Assembly (NCBI RefSeq): GCF_048595755.1
Contig: NZ_CP184360.1
Span: forward strand, 1,798,001 to 1,862,000
DNA: 64,000 bases
Source: Luteococcus sp048595755
GTDB lineage: Bacteria; Actinomycetota; Actinomycetes; Propionibacteriales; Propionibacteriaceae
Direction of reading: 5' to 3'
Made by a program: the position numbers and the translations under genes. The notes beneath the pieces were generated by a model. The model saw nothing but the letters and a program-made list of their open reading frames with translations. It did not search any database and was not told where the DNA came from. Below are positions 61,205 through 64,000 of the stretch, in pieces; positions within the stretch are counted from its first letter, which is position 1; each line of letters opens with the position of its first letter.

Positions 61205-61807
61205 TCAGTACAGCGGAGGCCGCTGGGCGTGCAGAACCTCCGAGTGGGCGGTGCTGAGCAGGTCGCGGATGGCGCGTGGGCCGCCACGGTAGCGGCTGAG
61301 CAGCGCGGTGCGGGGCCCCAACAAGCGATCGGTGCCCCGGAGCAGCGATCTGGGCACCCGTGGGCAGTCGGAGACGAACTGTTCGTACCGCTGGGGGGTC
61401 AGCTGCAACCCGACGAGGGTGTGGCGCGCGCGCACCAGCCGCACCTGTTCCACGTCGACCCAGCGGTACCTGGTGAGAACCTCGCGCCGTCCCGCGCGGT
61501 TGCCGTGCTCCTCGACCGCCTCGCCGGTGATCACCAGGGACATCCGTCGACGTGCCAGGATCCAGCCGGGGATCACCAGAGCCAGCACGGCGAAGAGGAT
61601 CGGCCCCCAGAAGAACAGGGTCACCGGCAGCACCGGCGTCGAGGAGGTCTCTGCCGAGACGACCAACACCACGGTCAGTGCGATGCCGAAGACCACCACC
61701 AGGCCAGCCATCACGAAGCACGCGATCCACTGGCTGCGGATGCCGGGGATCTCCAGGCGCCCCTCGCGCCGCAGGAGCTCGTAGTACTCGCTGGCCCTGG
61801 GGTGCAT
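61205..61807 (-). CDS. Two-helix membrane protein of unknown function
   Basis: A 200-residue protein with two hydrophobic helices (about residues 27-50 and 60-85), then a basic, soluble part (RRRMSLVITGEAVEEHGNRAG and RYRWVDVEQVRLVRARHTLVGLQL) resembling bacterial PH-like domains. Function unknown. The ATG follows TAGGAT by six bases (leaderless). Confidence 0.65.
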   Translation of the reverse strand: MHPRASEYYELLRREGRLEIPGIRSQWIACFVMAGLVVVFGIALTVVLVVSAETSSTPVLPVTLFFWGPILFAVLALVIPGWILARRRMSLVITGEAVEEHGNRAGRREVLTRYRWVDVEQVRLVRARHTLVGLQLTPQRYEQFVSDCPRVPRSLLRGTDRLLGPRTALLSRYRGGPRAIRDLLSTAHSEVLHAQRPPLY

Positions 61808-61862
61808 GGGGTCATCCTAGGGTCTGGCCGGTCTCGCCCCACTGCTGACCGGTCAGCTCATC

Positions 61863-62702
61863 TCACAGCATCTCCAGCGGGGCCGGCCTGGTCGGGGCAG
61901 GGAAGGCGGCGTCGAGTTCGGCGAGGTCCTCGTGGGTGAGGACCAGCTCCAGCGCCGCGGCATTCTCCCGCGCCCGCGCCGGGGAGGCGGATTTCGGGAT
62001 GGCCAGCACGCGGCCGTTCCGGATGGTCCAGGCCAGGGCAACCTGTGCGGCCGTCGCGTCGTGACGCTTCGCGACGGCACCCAAGGCCTCGGCGCCGGGC
62101 GCGTCGAAGATCCGGGCCTGCTCCAGCGGGGAATAGGCCATGATCGGCATCCCCGACGCGGCGGCTGCCGGGAAGACGCCCAGCTCCGGACCGCGTCGGG
62201 TCAGGTTGTAGAGCACCTGGTTGGTGGCGCAGCCCTCACCGCCGGGTACCTGCCCGAGCTCGCGCAGGTCGTCGGCATCCAGGTTGGAGACACCCCAGGC
62301 TCCGATGAGTCCCTCGTCGACGAGGGCCTCGAAGCCGGCGACGGTCTCGGACAAGGGGTGGCGTCCGCGCCAGTGGAGCAGGTAGACGTCGATGTGATCG
62401 GTGCGAAGCCGCGCCAAGCTGCGCTCACAGGCGGCGCGCACACCGTGACGCGACGCATTGTGCGGGTAGACCTTGCTGACCAGCACGGCGTCGTCGCGAC
62501 GCCCGGCCAGCGCGTCGCCCACCACTTCCTCCGCGCCGCCGTCGGCATACATCTCTGCGGTGTCCACCACCACGAGCCCGGCGTCCAGCCCGGCTCGCAG
62601 GGCATCGGCCTCCTGCGAGCGAGGGGCGCGACCCTCGCCCATGTTCCAGGTGCCCAGTCCGATCGTTGGTACTTCTCGTCCGGCGAAGTCGACAGTCCTC
62701 AT
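61863..62702 (-). CDS. Aldo/keto reductase
   Basis: A 279-residue NADPH-dependent oxidoreductase. The catalytic tetrad is visible: Asp47 and Tyr52 (VVDTAEMYADG), Lys77 (LVSKVYP) and His110 (YLLHWRG). The C-terminal NADPH-binding AIPKSASPARARENAAAL is present. ATG 62702 follows TAGATT by seven bases. Length and motifs fit the YeaE/YtbE group, carbonyl-compound detoxification, but substrate is unknown. Confidence 0.9.
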   Translation of the reverse strand: MRTVDFAGREVPTIGLGTWNMGEGRAPRSQEADALRAGLDAGLVVVDTAEMYADGGAEEVVGDALAGRRDDAVLVSKVYPHNASRHGVRAACERSLARLRTDHIDVYLLHWRGRHPLSETVAGFEALVDEGLIGAWGVSNLDADDLRELGQVPGGEGCATNQVLYNLTRRGPELGVFPAAAASGMPIMAYSPLEQARIFDAPGAEALGAVAKRHDATAAQVALAWTIRNGRVLAIPKSASPARARENAAALELVLTHEDLAELDAAFPAPTRPAPLEML

Positions 62703-62742
62703 GCCTGCCAATCTAGCCAGCCTGTCGCGGGCCGCCGCGGGG

Positions 62743-63387
62743 CTAGCGGCGTCGGGTCTTGCGGGTGGACGTCCGTGGACGCTTGGGGCGTGACCCCGGC
62801 CGTGCCGGCGTGGGCCGTGAACCGGAGCTGGCTCGTTCCTTCTGGGTGCGCGAGCTGTTCGCGGTGCGACCCCGAACCACCCCGATGAACTCGTCCAGCA
62901 GCGGATTCTCGTCGTCGACCCGCCAGGCCAGCGCCACCGGGGAAGGATCGGCGTCGACGATCGGGCGGTAAACCAGGTCGCGACGGCTGGCGGCGCGAGC
63001 CACCGACATGGGAACCACCAGCACGGCACCGACCAGCACCCGGTCGATGGCGGTGGCGTCCAGCTGTGGCAGTACCGTCTCGTCCTCCAGGTCTGCCAGG
63101 GTGACGTCGTCGACCGCCGCGATCGCGTTCTCCTTGGAAACCCAGGCGACCATCTGTTCCTCGTACAGCGGGATCGCGTGCAGGCCCTCGCGTTCGATGG
63201 GCAACCGCACGAAGCACATGTCGAGGCTGCCGTCGTGCAGGCCGAGCAGCTGCTCGTCGTCGGCCACCTCGCGGATGACCAACGGATCACGGAAACGCTC
63301 TTCCCAGGTGCGCTGCCACTTGGTGGTGGTCACTCCGCGCACGTGTCCGATGCGCAGGCCGACGGGCTGGGCGGGGTTCTGGCTCAC
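62743..63387 (-). CDS. LysR substrate-binding-domain protein lacking an HTH
   Basis: A 214-residue protein consisting of a LysR-type effector domain (LRIGHVRGVTTTKWQRTWEERF, then PLVIREVADDEQLLGLHDGSLDMCFVRLPIERE, split as PLVIREVADDEQLLG and LHDGSLDMCFVRLPIERE) and a basic 35-residue tail rich in Arg, Pro, Ser, Thr. The usual N-terminal winged HTH is missing. It is divergent from the DUF5997 gene, with only 34 bases between start codons. GTG follows TAGCCT by six bases. It could bind DNA through the basic tail or act with its neighbour. Confidence 0.78.
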   Translation of the reverse strand: MSQNPAQPVGLRIGHVRGVTTTKWQRTWEERFRDPLVIREVADDEQLLGLHDGSLDMCFVRLPIEREGLHAIPLYEEQMVAWVSKENAIAAVDDVTLADLEDETVLPQLDATAIDRVLVGAVLVVPMSVARAASRRDLVYRPIVDADPSPVALAWRVDDENPLLDEFIGVVRGRTANSSRTQKERASSGSRPTPARPGSRPKRPRTSTRKTRRR

Positions 63388-63421
63388 CCCTGCAGGCTAG
63401 CGCTCGGATACGCTCGCCGAC
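63388..63421. promoter_or_regulatory. Overlapping divergent leaderless promoters
   Basis: On the plus strand TACGCT (63409-63414) is seven bases before GTG 63422. On the minus strand TAGCCT (complement of 63394-63399) is six bases before GTG 63387. The two -10 elements are only nine bases apart, so the polymerases probably exclude one another. Confidence 0.65.
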
Positions 63422-63790
63422 GTGAGCCAAATCCTGAAACCATCGACCGCCGCCCAGAAGCTCGGCATCCTGCTCTCGGCCGCCCCCGAGGACTTCCAAC
63501 AGGCCTCCTTCACCCGCGAGGACCTCGACGCGCTGCGGGCCGATCCGCCGGCCTGGCTCGTCGAGCTGCGCAAGAACGGCCCCTTCCCGCGTGACGTGGT
63601 GGCGCAGAAGCTCGGCGTCTCCAACTCGGGCCTGGCGCGCGGTGGCATCACCGAGCCCCTCGACGCCGAACAGGTGGGGGAGTTGCTGGCCGATCCTCCG
63701 GCATGGCTGGAGCACGAACGCTCGGTCCATCGTCAGGTGGTCGCGGAGAACGAACGCCTCAAGCAGGAGCGCTCGCGCGGCAGGAGCTGA
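63422..63790 (+). CDS. DUF5997 family protein
   Basis: A 122-residue protein. MSQILKPSTAAQKLGILLSAAPEDFQ begins the family (split for length: MSQILKPSTAAQKLG and ILLSAAPEDFQ). Two related halves contain DPPAWLVELRKNGPFPRDVVAQKLGVSNSGLARGG and DPPAWLEHERSV, so DPPAWL occurs twice, suggesting an internal repeat. The first half has a helix-turn-helix-like VVAQKLGVSNSGLAR. Function unknown; it pairs with the HTH-less LysR-type gene. Confidence 0.75.
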   Translation: MSQILKPSTAAQKLGILLSAAPEDFQQASFTREDLDALRADPPAWLVELRKNGPFPRDVVAQKLGVSNSGLARGGITEPLDAEQVGELLADPPAWLEHERSVHRQVVAENERLKQERSRGRS

Positions 63791-63868
63791 CCGGATGCCC
63801 TCCGCCCAAGACGGAGGCGGGGGCTGACGGTCGCGGAACGGGGTCTTGTCAAAGGACGCCACCCATGC

Positions 63869-63887
63869 ATAGGTTAGGCTTGCCTAA
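63869..63887. promoter_or_regulatory. DtxR/IdeR iron box
   Basis: The 19-mer matches the IdeR/DtxR consensus TTAGGTTAGGCTAACCTAA at 16 of 19 positions and contains the perfect inverted repeat TTAGGC-TT-GCCTAA. It lies 20 bases before the next gene's ATG, so iron-dependent repression is expected. Confidence 0.75.
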
Positions 63888-63906
63888 TCAGCCAATGGAG
63901 GTGTCC

Positions 63907-64000
63907 ATGTCGACAGAGCAGTGCAGCCCGGTCAGTGATGCCATGGTGGCTGCCCGAACCCATTCCACCGTGCACCGGTTGTTGTCGGGTGCCGGGCTGG
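63907..64000 (+). CDS. Iron-regulated protein, N-terminal fragment (runs off the window)
   Basis: Only 31 codons are visible: MSTEQCSPVSDAMVAARTH, STVHRLLSGAGL and onward. ATG 63907 follows GGAGGTG. The iron box upstream suggests iron or haem metabolism; the start loosely resembles haem oxygenases, but that is weak evidence. Confidence 0.4.
   Translation, partial: MSTEQCSPVSDAMVAARTHSTVHRLLSGAGL

Overview
The window is high-GC DNA from an actinobacterium. IspH, XseA/XseB flanking a DUF4245 protein, a LytR-CpsA-Psr protein, a GPP34 protein, an IdeR/DtxR-type iron box and many TAnnnT-N6/7-start (leaderless) promoters all fit Actinomycetota. A member of the Propionibacteriaceae is my guess, not something the sequence proves. 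Most large open frames opposite real genes are high-GC shadows and are left out.

Region 1 (1-24.4 kb) is mostly housekeeping. It holds tRNA-Lys, a patatin-like lipase, a CDF metal exporter, a flavin monooxygenase, dCMP deaminase, a GH31 glycosidase, PIN-PhoH, xseB/xseA, ispH, GPP34, an OafA-type acyltransferase, ilvA and rmuC. It ends with an N-acetylglucosamine uptake and breakdown locus (EIIA, EIIB, a TIM-barrel-like protein, a GntR regulator, EIIC and nagA) and an M18 aminopeptidase.

Region 2 (24.4-47.4 kb) is a Wzx/Wzy-type surface polysaccharide cluster. A gene-poor 1-kb boundary leads into a flippase, a Tat-exported beta-helix protein and a polymerase, then two glycosyltransferases and acetyltransferases. 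The genes for UDP-L-FucNAc (capE, capF, capG) follow, then an aminotransferase, an initiating sugar-phosphate transferase and a tyrosine phosphatase. Next come genes for a UDP-GlcNAc-derived 3-amino uronic acid (dehydrogenase, oxidoreductase, aminotransferase). It closes with a Wzc-like tyrosine kinase, an LCP ligase and a membrane-anchored CapD-type dehydratase.

Region 3 (49.3-55.9 kb) is the most unusual part. The last seven codons and stop of the GTPase gene ychF (VEFRFNV-stop) recur downstream at least three more times, synonymously recoded but identical in protein, plus degenerate copies. They divide the DNA into short cassettes: higB-higA plus a serine hydrolase; an Abi_2 protein with a possible structured leader RNA; a second, almost identical higB-higA plus a YafP-like acetyltransferase; an empty cassette that keeps an operator-like palindrome; and a Phd-RelE pair next to a MazF/PemK remnant. 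No integrase is in the window. I read this as a repeatedly used insertion site at the 3' end of ychF, carrying toxin-antitoxin and defence cargo.

Region 4 (55.9-64 kb) has a CPBP membrane protease, a two-component system, a DNA methyltransferase-like protein, a frameshifted AspT/YidE transporter, an aldo/keto reductase, a LysR effector-domain protein without its HTH paired with DUF5997, and the start of an iron-regulated gene.
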